DNA of 64,000 bases, taken from Anopheles merus (Eukaryota; Arthropoda; Insecta; Diptera; Culicidae). The notes beneath the pieces are model-generated. The model saw only the letters and a program-made list of their open reading frames with translations. It ran no database searches and had not been told where the DNA came from. A program made the position numbers and the translations under genes. Of this stretch, positions 30,714 through 42,327 are shown one piece after another. The stretch spans positions 186,001 to 250,000 of the forward strand of contig NW_024427605.1 in the NCBI RefSeq assembly GCF_017562075.2, in the 5' to 3' direction. The number at the start of each line of letters is the position of its first letter. Positions within the stretch are counted from its first letter, which is position 1.

Positions 30714-32522
30714 TCACTGCGGCCACGGCAAAAGCCGGAGACGTTCCTTGAAGCACTGAGTTGAGATGTCGAAGTCGAAGCAATCCGAGACAGTGTTGAA
30801 GACAGCCGACATGCGGAACATAGGGTCAGACCGACCAGCACTGGAACGGGGTTGAGCGAGCCGTAGAGTTTCTCTAGACCTAAGTGTTCGGGATGGTGCA
30901 TAGATATCGACTCGATGCAACAAAGGCGATGAGTCGATAGAGCCATTTAGCAATCCAGCGATGAAAGAGCACTGTGCATTGCGTCTTCTAACCGAAAGAG
31001 GTTCAAGGCCTAGAAGACGGCACCGCGCAGCATACGGAGGAAGATTATTGCGATCCTGCCAGGGAAGTAGGCGTAGGGCATATCTCGTGAGCTTACGTTG
31101 AATCGCCTCAAGTCGAGCAATTGAAGAAGCGGTAGTTGGGCTCCAGACTACGCACGAATATTCCAGAACCGAACGAACGATGCAGTTGTAGACAGCTTTG
31201 ATGCACATGGGGTTGCGGAATTCATTAGTTGTCCGGATAACCACGCCAAGTAATTGATTTCCTCTGGCTACAACGTCATCGATATGCTGTTTAAAGTTCA
31301 AACTAGATTCAAGCAGAACGCCCAGGTATTTGGCATGATTCTGTCGATTAACTGCAGTGCTGTCCATGAAGTAGGTCCCAGTCACTGGGCTCCTGCTTTG
31401 ACTAAAAAACACACAGTAGCATTTCTCGATGCAGATAGTCAGTCCATTACGCTTGCACCACGAACAGAAAATTTCGATGCAGTCTTGCAGGAATGTACAA
31501 TCACCTGTGTTGTGAATAGGCGCAACAATTTTTGCGTCGTCGGCAAACAGACTGATACTGTCGGGAGGTAAAGCGAGGGTAACATCGTTGATGAACAATA
31601 TGAAGAGAAGCGGGCCAATATTGCTTCCTTGTGGCACACCCGAGCTGCTGACTATTTCTTTGGACATGTGCTTATCAATTTTCACGATGTATGTGCGATT
31701 AATTAGGTAAGACTTAAGCCACTGTACGAGCGAGCTGGGAAATCCTAGCTTATCGAGTTTAACGAGAAGAATTGCGCGTGCGTGCGTGCGAAGAGAGTCG
31801 AATGCTGCTTTCAGATCTGTATAAATTGCATCGACTTGAGCTCCGGCATCAATTAGACTAGTGCAATAGGCTACAAATTCAACCAGGTTCGTGGTAGTCG
31901 ACGTTTTTGGCACGAATCCATGTTGATACGGGCTTAGGTAGCTGCGGCATGCATGTAGCAGATGTTTGTATATCACTAGTTCGAACACCTTGGCAATGGC
32001 ACACAAAGATGTAATACCCCGGTAGTTGATGGCATCTGTCCTGTCGCCCTTTTTGTAAATAGGAACCATCCAAGATTTCCTTTATGTTTTGGGAAAGTAG
32101 CCATTCGCTAGCGATCCATTGAACATTTTTGCAAAGATAGGTGCTACTGTCGTTTGACAGCGTTTCAGCACGGTAGAAGGAATTCCGTCAGGTCCAGGAG
32201 CGAAGGAAGGCTTTAGTTGCGTTAGGGCAGATAAAACGATCTCACTGTCGATTAAAGGAGTGCTCATGTTAATTGCGCCAGCCGGAGTGTTGACGAGAGC
32301 AGCATCAATGGTATCGGTATCATTCATGGCCGGTGAAAAGCAATCTGCAAAGCGATTCGCGAAGAGATTGCACATTTCATTAGTGTTGGCACTTGTTGCT
32401 CCTTTGTACGTAATAGATTTCGGTGTGTGCGTGGATTTTGTTTTGCTCTTATAGAAGCGCCAAAACGAGTCAGGCCACCTGCAGAGGTTACGTTGAATTT
32501 TACTCAAATATGTCCCATTTCG
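30714..32522 (-). CDS. Jockey-like LINE ORF2, RT half
   Basis: The frame 32522-32082 holds the linker and RT entry (RWPDSFWRFYKSKTKST, PSFAPGPDGIPSTVLKRC). The frame 32069-30714 holds RT proper (YTDLKAAFDSLRTHARA with the first catalytic Asp, SSGVPQGSNIGPLLF, catalytic LFADDAKIV) and the C-terminal domain. The two are separated by one apparent lesion near 32075 (a stop after ANGYFPKT; WMVPIYKKG follows in another frame). The RT copies LINE RNA at the nicked target. The catalytic residues look intact. The stop is at 30714. Confidence 0.85.
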
Positions 32523-32888
32523 CAATGGGATGGGATCCGAAGCCCCCTCGAGGGTTAATACAGGCTCTCCCATCCAACTCCTATTCTGACACGTCCTCGT
32601 CGTGCAGAGCGGTAACGTGAGTCACCACATATCCAAGCTTGGGTACACGGACTTGATCCAACCCCTTGGGCGGATGGTGGCATATGGCAAACCAGGAAGG
32701 GGATGGGTATCCCGGGAAACTGGGTGCCTGAACGTCGGGGGGGCAACCCGACGCTAAACAAAACGGTCACGTGGGCGCGGGACCAATCACCCAGTCCCAT
32801 CGATTTATAGACTACGGAAAGCACCAGGAATCATCGAAACGGAACCAACGATACCGACCCTACGCAATGCCCCAGGACTACTCTTAAA

Positions 32889-33989
32889 ATGGGCTCATGG
32901 AACGTACGCACTCTTAGCGAAGCCGGAGCCTTGAAAAAACTTGATGATGCCCTAGCCACACTGAGCATGGACCTCGTAGCTCTACAAGAGATTCGGTGGC
33001 TAGGGAACGGTGTGCAGAACAGGCGTGGTAAGCATTGCTACGATATTTACTACAGCTGCCACGACCGCCACCGCGTGCTCGCGACGGGTTTCGCCGTAGG
33101 TCCCCGGCAGAAATCCGTAATCATAGATTTCAAGGCTATAAACGATAAGCTATGCACCCTGCGCATGCGAGGCAAATTCTTTAATATAAGCCTCATAAAC
33201 GTTCACGCCCCTACCGAAGAGAAAGAGGAAGAGGAGAAGGACCTTTTTTACGGCCGCCTCGCTAGAACTATAGATGCGTGCCCCAGGCATGATCTCATAA
33301 TCATCCTGGGGGACTTCAACGCAAAAGTCGGTAGGGAGCCAATTTACCGCCAGTACACTGGCTGTCACAGTCTGCATGAGCACAGTAACGATAATGGTAT
33401 TAGATTGATCCAGTTCGCCGCAGCGAACAATCTGGTTGTTGGATGTACCAAATTTGCGCGGAGGGACATCCACAAAATGACGTGGGCGCACCCGGATGGC
33501 GAATCCTTCAACCACATCGACCACGTGTTAATAAGCCGCCGACGACAGTCGAGCCTGTTAAACGTCAGAACTTATCGAGGAGCCAATATCGATTCCGATC
33601 ACTACTTGGTTGGCTTAGTGATACGTTGTAGAATCGCCCGCCCCCGCGCCAATGGGGGCGGAGAAAACACGCTGCCTCGGCTCAGCACGGACTCTCTAAG
33701 GGACATTACTGTCCAACAGGAATTCAAAGCCGCTTTAGACGAGTTTCTACTACCAGAAAACAGTTATGAAACTACGAGCGAGAGGTGGAACGCTCTAAAA
33801 ACAAAAATAATAAACTGTGCAAGAAATATACTCCCACCACGTCGTGGCAACACCAAATCTGGCTGGTTCGACGATGAATGCAGACAAGTGACCGAACGTA
33901 AGAATGCTGCATACCGAGCAATGCAGCAACGGCATAGAACGCGGGCATGCGCAGAGGAATACTCACGGCTCAGACGCGAAGAGAAATGA
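32889..33989 (+). pseudogene. RTE-like APE endonuclease
   Basis: From ATG 32889 (MGSWNVRTLSEAG) the endonuclease motifs follow in order: LVALQEIRWLG (Glu), NISLINVHAPTE, IIILGDFNAKVGRE (Asp/Asn), and FNHIDHVLISRR with SDHYLVGLVIR at the C-terminal side (Asp-His). All active-site residues look intact. It ends at TGA 33987-33989 where the related copy at 52135-52338 has CGA, so this is a C-to-T nonsense change, and the coding unit originally continued. The start is supported by the copy interrupted at the same codons by the hAT at 53325. Confidence 0.85.
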
Positions 33990-35815
33990 GTTCACCGCTC
34001 CAAGAAGCGGGTGCTTTGGAAGAGCAAAACATGCGGGAACTCGAGCAAACCAGAGAGGCGTACGGACCAACATGAAAGTTTTACCTAGCGATAGCAGGTC
34101 ACCGAAACAACGTTATACCTAAGGTTACCTGCTATCGCAACAAGGATGGAGATCTGGTCAGTAACCAGCCAGAGGTCCTCTCACGGTGGGCTCAGTACTT
34201 TGATGAATTACTCAACGACCAGTTTAGCGAACAGCTAGAAGCGCCACTAGCAGATAGTGTCATGCTACTGCCACCTAGCATAGAAGAAACACGAAAGGCT
34301 ATCCGTCGTCTGAAAAATAACAAGGCACCCGGAACCGACGGAATTGTAGCTGAACTGGTCAAGAATGGAGGTGCACGACTAGAAAACGAGATTCATCAAA
34401 TTGTTAATGAGGCGTGGGATAGTGAATTCCTTGTGATTGGAATCTCGGCATCATCTACCCCATATGCAAGAAGGGAGACAGGTTGGACTGCAATAACTAC
34501 GTTACGGTGTTGAACGGAGTATTACGGTACCACCTATAAAATATTCTCCCTGATCCTTCAGGATCGTCTTGTCCCGCACGTCGAAGAGATAGTCGGAAAC
34601 TATCAAAGACGATTCCGAAACGGAAAATCAACCGCTGATCAAATCTTCACCATGCGGCAGATCTTGGAGAAGATGGCTGAATACAAAAACGACACATACC
34701 ATCTCTTCATAGACTTTAAAGCCGCGTTTGATAGCATAGCCAGGGTAAAACTGTACGACGCTATGAGCTCATTTGGAATCCCGGCCAAACTGATAAGGCT
34801 AGTTAGAATGACTATGACCAACGTCACATGCCAGGTGAGGGTGGATGGAAAACTCTCAGGACCTTTTGCTACCACCAAGGGTCTGCGCCTGGGGGACGGG
34901 CTTGTCTGTCTCCTATTCAACTTGGCGCTACAGAGGGCCATCCGCGACTCGAGGGTGGAGACTACGGGAACCATCTTCTATAAGTCAACCCAGATCCTGG
35001 CATACGCTGGTGATATAGACATCATTGGTCTGCGGCTCTCCTATGTAGCAGAAGCCTACCAAGGGATCGAGCAGGCGGCAGAGAGCCTCGAATTGCAGAT
35101 AAACGAGGCAAAGACTAAACTGATGGTGGCAACATCAGCGGGCCTACCAATAAATAATCAGAATCTACGTAGGTGTGATGTACAGATAGGTGAACGCACG
35201 TTTGAAGTCGTCTTAGAATTCACCTATCTTGGGTCAAAGGTCAGCAACGACAACAGTATGGAAGCTGGGTTGCGCGCTAGGATGCTGGCTGCCAACCGGT
35301 CATTCTACAGCCTGAAAAAGCAGTTCACCTCAAAGAACCTGTCGCGACGGACGAAGCTGGGACTATATAGTACCTATATAGTACCAGTACTCACATACAC
35401 CTCTGAGACATGGACACTGTCCAAATCTGACGAAACCCTCTTAGCCGCGTTCGAGAGGAAGATGCTCAGAAGGATAATTGGCCCCGTATGTGTGGAAGGA
35501 CAATGGAGGAGCCGCTATAATGACGAGCTATACGAGATGTACGGCGACCTCACTGTCGTACAGCGTATCAAGCTCGCCAGGCTCCGGTGGGCTGGCAATG
35601 TTGTACGCATGGAAACGGACGACCCAGCCCGTAAAGTCTTTTCAGGCCTTCCACAAGGACAGAGGAGGCGCGGTAGACCCAAATTGAGGTGACAAGATGG
35701 CGTGGAGGCGTCCGCCTTTAAGGCCGGGATAACGGACTGGCAGACGAAGGCGCGCGACCGTGAGCGGTTACGGACACTCCTGAGGCAGGCCAAGACCGCA
35801 AAGCGGTTGTAGCGC
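33990..35815 (+). pseudogene. RTE-like reverse transcriptase, several lesions
   Basis: The RT region continues after the nonsense codon, shifts frame near 34070 and 34440-34650, then is open at 34652-35692. Recognisable boxes: KAIRRLKNNKAPGTDGIVAE (34290), LFIDFKAAFDSIARVKL (first catalytic Asp), TTKGLRLGDGLVCLLFN, and the catalytic box ILAYAGDIDIIG, where FADD/YADD is changed to YAGD so one metal-binding Asp is lost. The C-terminal domain (YGDLTVVQRIKLARLRWAGN, DPARKVFSGLPQGQRRRGRP) ends early at TGA 35690-35692, where the 49.1 kb copy has TGG. Downstream codons run to about 35812. Confidence 0.82.
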
Positions 35816-35829
35816 CGGATATGTAAGTA

Positions 35830-36924
35830 ATGTGCCATATCGAAACCTGTTATAGCCGCAGTATAAAGAGTGCGTATCAAAATAGATCGAGCGAGATCTT
35901 TGGCAGCGGCGCGTTTGGTAGTGACGATAAGCAGCTCTTTTTACACGTTTGAGTCGTTTGAGTGTGCGGTCCGCCCAGGGGGGGTTAGGTTTAGGACGCT
36001 GAACTGGGACGCATACAACAAAGGCTTGCAGCATGTAGGACGAGAATGAACATACTGCTTCGTAAAGTGAAATAAAATTGGAACAATGAAAGCTATTGTT
36101 AAACATTGATATCATGTCGTTCAGTTTCACATAGTCAGCTTTAGCAAAGTTATAACGATAAAATGCGGTTGTCGTCGAGTTTTGTCGAGTCGTCGAATTG
36201 CGTCGGGTCGACGAGTTAATACGTATATTGAAGTCAAACGCCGGGTGATAGGAGTCAAGAGGTACAAGTGTTGTTCACTTGGAAAGACAGGCGAACACAA
36301 TTTAGCTGCAGCATTGTTAGCGTAGAGCAGGTCAAGCATGCGTCCGTGCGAATTATTGATGTGATTAAGTTGCACTAATCCGTTAAATTTAAATCCATCC
36401 ACAAAGGTGTTGTTGGCCAGTGAGCGCGCAGTTGGTTCATAGTGCGTGATTGATGAGTATGCTGGCGAGGACGAAGGATCAGCTGTGGACCAGCTTATGC
36501 TAGGCTGATTGAAATCGCCAATAACAAACAGCAGATCCGAAGGCTTCAGTGTGAGAGTGAAGCCGCTGATACAATCATGTAGAGAGCGAAGAGTCGATAT
36601 CTCGGAGCTAAGCTGCGGTGGAATGTATACTACCATGACGTACAGATGTGCGTTATTGCAGGTGACGCGCACACAAATATACTCGAGAGAACGATCACGG
36701 GAAGGTAATTCTATCGACTCGTATGCGTTAGAAACGGCTAGCAAAACACCACCACCGCGAGAGCTAGAGCCGCTGAGAGAGCGATCACAGCGGTAAACAG
36801 AGAAGTTGTTGTTGAAGAGAAGAGCAGATGGAATGTTGTCAACAAGCCAAGTTTCCGTGAGGGCGATGAGGTCGAAGTCAGCCTCCGATACAGCTAGGTG
36901 AAATTCTTTTGTTTTAGTACGCAA
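35830..36924 (-). pseudogene. Jockey-like LINE ORF2, endonuclease half
   Basis: The minus-strand frame from 36924 holds APE endonuclease boxes: DLIALTETWLVDN (Glu), RGGGVLLAV, DLLFVIGDFNQPSISW (Asp/Asn). One base appears lost near 36270, after which the sequence continues in another frame through PAFDFNIRIN and the SDHK-equivalent region, then PWADRTLKRLKRVKRAAYRHY. It ends at the RTE insertion and resumes in the same frame at 32522. The endonuclease nicks the target. Apart from that frameshift and the insertion the domain looks complete. Confidence 0.82.
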
Positions 36925-36949
36925 ACCTCTAATGTTTTGATCTAATAGC

Positions 36950-38087
36950 AGCTTAAATACTCAGCGGTAGCGTTGTCATTGTGGTGGTTGGATAAAGCGG
37001 GTATACGGTAAGTCAATTGAGCTGCGTTGTCAGAGCATGAGGGTTGGCGTGTTTGTTGCGTGCAATGAGCGGAACTTCGTCTAGTTGAGAAAAAAGCGAT
37101 CGATTGTAGACTGGTGCAGGTGCGGAGATGAAGCGCGGTGGTTTAGGGGCGGTCCAGAAACAAGTGTTGAGTTGGGTGCTTCCAAGGTATCATTCACCGG
37201 GGGATGACACTGTTGTGATGATGTTGTTTCAGGACCAGGTGGAGTACACGTGCGTGCTGCTAAACGGTGAGTCGTTGTTGGTGTGCGTGTGGTGTAGCGG
37301 TGATCAGTACTAGTAGCTGGTGTGCGTGTTGTAAAGCGGTTTCGGGTGGCTATAGGAGATGAGGTTTGGTGGTCGTGTTGACGGGATGGAAAAAACTCAC
37401 GTATACCGATACCGACGGGCCAGGTGGATGGTGTGAGTGCCGCATCTCGAAGGATAGCCGGGACTCTCACTTTGAATGAAAACCAATTCATGCTGTCCAC
37501 ACTAACCCCTCTTCTCAGCAGGCAATACGCTATAACGTCATCAGTGGCTAAGCGACGCTTTGCAGAAGCGACCACTTGTTCCACAGTGACGGCCGTTGAT
37601 AAGCGGGATAGGCGGATCCATATCCTATCTGTGAATGGCTCACGAGGTGCAGCTTGAAGCGGTGATGATAACGAATCGGTTCCCACTAGTTCATGCGGTT
37701 GTGTAGGTGCCGGCTGGACGGCAATCGTGGTATTGGTGTATGCGTTTGGCGATGACGCGGCACAAAGGATGTTACTGCGACTGTTTACAATTCTGTTTAC
37801 ACCAGGAGAAGCCGAATCCTCGATTAAGCGCCTCCGCTTTCTACCAGTAGCCGGTCGAGGATCAGGATTCCGAATGTGAGGCGTGGATGCAGTTTGAAGG
37901 AGGGTAAAACCACTGCGAACTTCGGCGACAATAGGCTCAACGAGCTCAACGACTCGGGGGGCAATTTGCAACAGCCGCGGTGGAACGTAGCGTCAAAATA
38001 TGCACAACTGGTGATGCAGCCGGTGGCCTCTAGCGGTTCAGCACACGAGAAGCAAATAGCCGCCATCGCGAAATCACGCGTAATCAC
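36950..38087 (-). pseudogene. Jockey-like LINE ORF1 with PHD-like finger, frameshifted
   Basis: From ATG 38087 the N-terminus holds a PHD-like zinc finger: CFSCAEPLEATGC, then CAYFDATFHRGCC (residues 12-42). At a C-run near 37958-37966 the frame changes, and the rest is open at 37971-37081 (296 codons): a KRRRLIED basic patch, a central region (EPFTDRIWIRLSRLSTAVTVEQVV, then YCLLRRGVSVDSMNWFSFKV) resembling the RNA-recognition/esterase-less ORF1 body, and a Ser/Thr/Pro-rich tail. It stops at 37081. ORF1p is expected to coat LINE RNA. The finger family is judged by spacing only. Confidence 0.7.
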
Positions 38088-38418
38088 AAAACAACACTGC
38101 TAAGCCGAGCAGGAAAAAACAGCAGGAAACCACAGTAGTGGTGCAACTAAACAATTCGCCAAGACGAAACGATGATGTGAAGCAGTTTAATAGTCCGTAG
38201 ATTAGGCAACAATGCGATGTGACGCAGAAAAAACAAGAAAATTACTGAAAAATCACGGAGCGCGACGGAAGTGCGGCCGAACAATTAAACGTCAAACGTC
38301 TCTGGAATGAGAGGAGAGCGCGCGTGATAAGATGCTAGCACACGAAATGCGAGCATCCAAGAGATGCAAGCCGTACGCACTTGTATCGTCGATGCGCTCA
38401 ACTCTCTCTATCGGGTAA

Positions 38419-38469
<51 letters not shown>
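38419..38469. repeat. (CT)n microsatellite, probable LINE tail
   Basis: About 25 CT units with one interruption lie at the 3' end (minus strand GA-rich) of the RTE-type fragment that follows. Confidence 0.9.
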
Positions 38470-38481
38470 TGTTGGCCTGCT

Positions 38482-40225
38482 CATGATAGAGTACGTCGAT
38501 GCGACATGGCCTGGTCAACAATATTTCTCCAGGATGCTCGGTCCCTGGTTGCAGCCTCCCATCCATGCAAACACCCGATCTCCGTCAGGGCTTCACCTAA
38601 CCCAGCCATCGAGTTCGCTGTGCTCCCATGCGCCTTATGCCGAACTGGGGATCGCTGTCAAACACTGTTATGGTGGGGCATTGGTCCGGCATCCTCATGA
38701 CATGCCCCAGCCATCGTATCCAACCAGCCTTCGCTACCGTCAGGATGCTCGGTCCGCCGTACAGCTCAGCAAGCTGATGGTTCATCCTTCTCCTCCACGC
38801 TCCATGCTCGAACACACCGCCAAAGATAGTCCGGAGGATGCGTCGCTCAAACACAACCAGAGCGTTTGCATCCTCCGCTCCGATGATCCAGGATTCGTGT
38901 CCGTAAAGGACCACCGAGCGAATCAGTGTACGATATATCTCACATTTCGTGCGGGCTCGAAGTCTTCTGGATCTCAGCAGTCGGTGAAGCCCGTAGTATT
39001 CACGATTCCCCTGCACAATGCGTCTCCGGATTTCGCTGCTGATGTCGTTGTCCGAAGTAACGACCGTCCCGAGATAGCAAAACTCATTTACCACCTCGAG
39101 ACTGTCGCCATCAACTAATAGACTGCTTCACAGATGGTCTGAGTCACCGACAAGCAGGTACTTCATCTTCGTCGCAATCATTCTCAATCCAATTCTTGCT
39201 GCTTCGCGTTTGAGTCGGGTGTACGCCTCACACACCTTCGCTGTTGTCCTACCGATGATGTCGATGTCATCCGCGAAGCCAAGAAATTGGAAAGACCGGT
39301 AGAGGATCTTGCCTCGGATGTCGTTGTCCAGCCCCGCGCCTTGAATGACACCTTCCAGGGCGATGTTGAAGAACAGACAGGAGAGTCCGTCACCTTGCCT
39401 CAGACCCCTGTGAGATTCCGACGTCAAGTTCGATACTCTCACCTTGCACTGCACCCCGTTCATGGTGGCCTCCAACAGCCGGATCAACTTCCCAGGGAAA
39501 TGATACCGTTGCATGATGTTCCATAGTTCTTTCCGGTGTAAGGTGTTGAAATTCGCCTTTAAGTCGAATGAACAGGTGGTGCGTTGGGATCTGGCGCTCT
39601 CGGCACTTCTGGAGGATCTGCCGTAGAATGAAAATTTGGTCGGTGGTGGATTTGCCTCCATCAAACCCAGCTTGGTAGCTGCCGACAAAATTTGTAACAA
39701 GGGGCGCAAGTCTGTAGAACAGGATCTGGGACAGTATCTTGTTGGCGGCATTCAGGACTGTGATGGCTCGGAAATTCGAGCAATCCAGCCTGTCGCCCTT
39801 TTTGTAGACTGGGTGAATAACACCCAGCTTCCATTCCTCCGGAAGTTCCTCCTGTTCCCAGACTTTCACGATCAGCCGATGCCTTTCAACGGTAAGCCTC
39901 TCCGGCCTATCTTGAAGAGCTCGGCCGCCAGACCATCGCTGCCGGCAGACTTATTGCTCTTAAGCTGCTTGATGGCGTTGGCAATCTCATCCAGAGATGG
40001 CGGGGGCACCTCGTCGTCTGCACCGGTGCTGTCGCTGTTGTTACTGCTGTGCTGATCACCGCCCGCTCGTCCGTCAGGAGAATACCTTCCGCATCCCGGC
40101 ACATTGCGGTTTTGGGAGTAAAACCGCTCCGTGCCTCCTTAAATCTCCTGTAGAACAAGCGAGTGTCCCCCGACTGAGGAAGCTGCTCGTCTGACTCTTC
40201 AAAACGGCGCTGCTTGGCCTGGAAG
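38482..40225 (-). pseudogene. RTE-type reverse transcriptase, broken
   Basis: Order on the minus strand: GDTRLFYRRFKEARSGF (linker), IANAIKQLKSNKSAGSDGLAAE (40010-39950), WKLGVIHPVYKKGDRLDCSN, a damaged first box (FDLKANFNTLHRKELW where DFKAAFD is expected), GLRQGDGLSCLFFNIALE, the catalytic box FLGFADDIDIIGR (Asp-Asp intact), and the C-terminal domain MVNEFCYLGTVVTSDND through GWIRWLGHVMRMP to about 38482. At least three frame changes occur (near 39870, 39550, 39110), and the loss of the Asp in box A would disable it. The 49-57 residue C-terminal tail lies in a shifted frame at 38482-38600. Confidence 0.78.
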
Positions 40226-40785
40226 AGCAGTAACGCACAGACAATTAAACACACTACATACACTTTTTACGCACAGCAAGCACAGATCGCTTAACGTTCA
40301 ACTCGGAGTCATTGGCTTGACTTTGGCCGTAATCATCCACCTGGAGCGCGTATCGATAACGTCCGATTCGCTTCGTGGTTGGCGACAGAATGAATTTCCT
40401 GTGATAAGATGATTGAATCTTCTGTCAAGTTTGGTTTGGTTATTTTTCGTACTACTTCCCTTCGTTTTGGCAAAATAAAATTGCCATTTACATTTTCTTC
40501 TATGGAATGTGAAATCAATTCATTATCAGATGCGAAGCATATCATCCAATAAATATAATCAACAATACATCTGTGCTTTATAAAGTACTTTCCTTATACA
40601 TACTTATGTTAAATGGGGGTACCAGGAGAGTAATACGCAACGCTTTGGTTATCTTAGTTCGAGAAAAAAGAAGGCCCTTTATTACCTCGGCAATTGGCTT
40701 ATATATGCCACTCACGGTAACTCATGTCTAACTCGAAAATGATCGTATCCGAATTCTAACGGATAGTGTGTAGCACACTATCACA
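40226..40785. other. Unassigned sequence
   Basis: The 70-codon minus frame at 40333-40545 has no motif I recognise; its style (charged, Ile/Glu-rich) could be a retroelement linker, but I cannot support that. Nothing else is visible up to the RTE tail at 40786. Confidence 0.5.
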
Positions 40786-41256
40786 CTTACTTACTTATCC
40801 GGCGCTACAACCACTTTGCGGTCTTGGCCTGCCTTAGGAGTGTCCAAAACCGCTCCGTTTTCCCGGCCTTAATGGCGGACGCCTCCACGCCATCTTGTCA
40901 CCTCAATTTGGGTCTACCGCGCCTCCTCTGTCCTTGTGGAAGGCCTGAAAAGACTTTACGGGCTGGGTCGTCCGTTTCCATGCGTACAACATTGCCAGCC
41001 CACCGGAGCCTGGCGAGCTTGATACGCTGTACGACAGTGAGGTCGCCGTACATCTCGTATAGCTCGTCATTATAGCGGCTCCTCCATTGTCCTTCCACAC
41101 ATACGGAGCCAAATATCCTGAGTATCTTCCTCTTGAACGCGGCTAAGAGGGTTTCGTCAGGTACTATACCGGTACTTTATAGGTAGTATATAGTCCTAGC
41201 TTCGTCCGTCGCGACAGGTTCTTTGAAGTGAACATCGCATCCCTGCGCGCAACTCA
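40786..41256 (-). mobile_element. 3' fragment of the RTE-like LINE
   Basis: Minus-strand copy of the last 0.55 kb of the family at 32523-35829, ending in a TAAG-repeat tail (plus strand CTTACTTACTTATCC). An internal deletion near 41232 removes about 50 bases. It shares the TGA codon (40909-40911 region) seen at 35690 in the large copy. It stops at the TA microsatellite. Confidence 0.88.
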
Positions 41257-41408
<152 letters not shown>

Positions 41409-41635
41409 TGTAGAACGTAGAAGAAAAGGATACGCGGAAAGAGATGGTTTTACAATCCACTTTATTCACATTCGTCTGGTTCGCTTGGCTTCTCCCGCGT
41501 GAATGTTTCGCTCTCGCTAAACCTACTGCGTCGTCAGTTCGATTGACATCAGCACAGGGTGATCCTAAATTCATTCCTTGACATTCGCCTTACATCCCTT
41601 GTCTGACAACTGTCAACTGTCTCCTATTTCCTACA
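41409..41635 (-). repeat. 3' LTR of the minus-strand gypsy element
   Basis: On the minus strand, TGTAGGAAATAG...GTTCTACA. The reverse strand carries a short open frame that is only LTR sequence. Confidence 0.93.
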
Positions 41636-42327
41636 CGGCCTTTCCTGACATCATGATTCTCCTGAATCTCGAATGCAGTTGTCGTTCTCATTGGTCCCTC
41701 AGTTTGCTCATCTAGCTTCAGTACCTCACAACGCTCATTTGAAAATGTTTTGACAATCTTATACGGCCCACAGAATTTCCTCTTAATTTTTCGTCCTATT
41801 CCGAACTGAGTTACTGGAATCGCTACGATATCTCCTATCTTATACTTTTGAATCGATTTACGCCGCAAATTATACGTCCTACGATTTTCATCTTGGATTC
41901 TGGCAATTCCGTTGCATGCTATTTTCCTTATTTCATTACGATCATCTGTAAACATCTTTTGGATTTCTTCTTGCAAAATATCGTTAATTCGAATATCTTC
42001 CTTCTCTTTCATTTTCACTCCGATCATCAATTCAAACGGTGTCATCCTAATCGATCGCTGCCAACTATTATTTATCGCCTTTTGAACATTATTTACAAAC
42101 TTAAACCAATTTTCGGGATTTTCATACGACAACTTCGCTAATGTAGGGATAATTATGCGGTGTACACGCTCTACTTGGCCATTCCCTCGTGGGACTCCTG
42201 TAACAATGTGATGCAATTCTATATTGGCTTCTTCGCAAAATTTTGTAAATAAACTAGAGGTAAAAGCAGATCCTCTATCGCAAATTATCCTTCGCGGATT
42301 TCCAAACGTATCAGATATAATCGTCAA
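41636..42327 (-). pseudogene. Gypsy integrase, C-terminal part (after frameshift)
   Basis: Continues the integrase core: RIICDRGSAFTSSLF (second catalytic Asp) and VPRGNGQVERVHR (catalytic Glu). The C-terminal domain includes the GPY/F motif FCGPYKIVKTF. It stops near 41590, inside the LTR. The frame change sits in an A-run at 42324-42332 (minus-strand VIK into LTIISDTF), where one extra A would join it to the upstream frame. It could be a recent mutation or a sequencing slip. Confidence 0.88.

Larger units (their letters stand above)
32523..35829 (+). mobile_element. RTE-like LINE, near full length (3307 bp)
   Basis: Flanked by imperfect 13-bp duplicates ATGTCCCATTTCG (32510-32522) and ATGTGCCATATCG (35830-35842). 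It has a 5' UTR, a single APE-RT reading unit with breaks, and a short 3' end (GCCGGATATGTAAGTA), related copies of which end in TAAG repeats. There is no ORF1 and no RNase H. This compact layout and tandem-repeat tail fit RTE-type LINEs. Other copies occur at 40786-41256, 49044-49256 and 51494-54767. Confidence 0.88.
30603..38290 (-). mobile_element. Jockey-like LINE interrupted by an RTE-like LINE
   Basis: From 38290 leftward: 5' UTR, ORF1 with a PHD-like finger (38087-37081), endonuclease (36924-35830), [RTE-like LINE 32523-35829], then RT to the stop at 30714, a 3' UTR and an AAT-unit tail at 30603-30620. The two halves join in frame when the insert and one duplicate are removed. No RNase H is present, as in the Jockey clade. 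The 3' tail abuts the 5' end of the I-like LINE. Confidence 0.85.
38419..40225 (-). mobile_element. Second RTE-type LINE family, 5'-truncated
   Basis: Minus-strand RT without endonuclease or RNase H, different in sequence from the RTE-like family at 32523. Its coding end at about 38482 is followed by a GA-rich simple tail. The 5' side is lost at about 40225, where unrelated sequence begins. Confidence 0.78.

Noticed and set aside
38597..38870. Plus-strand protein 38381-39118 as a host gene
   Set aside because: It is the antisense of a clear RT C-terminal domain on the minus strand and begins with a CT-repeat translation.
41590..42327. Envelope gene in the gypsy element
   Set aside because: The last frame is integrase with a GPY/F motif ending at the LTR. 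No further frame, signal peptide or membrane segment is present.
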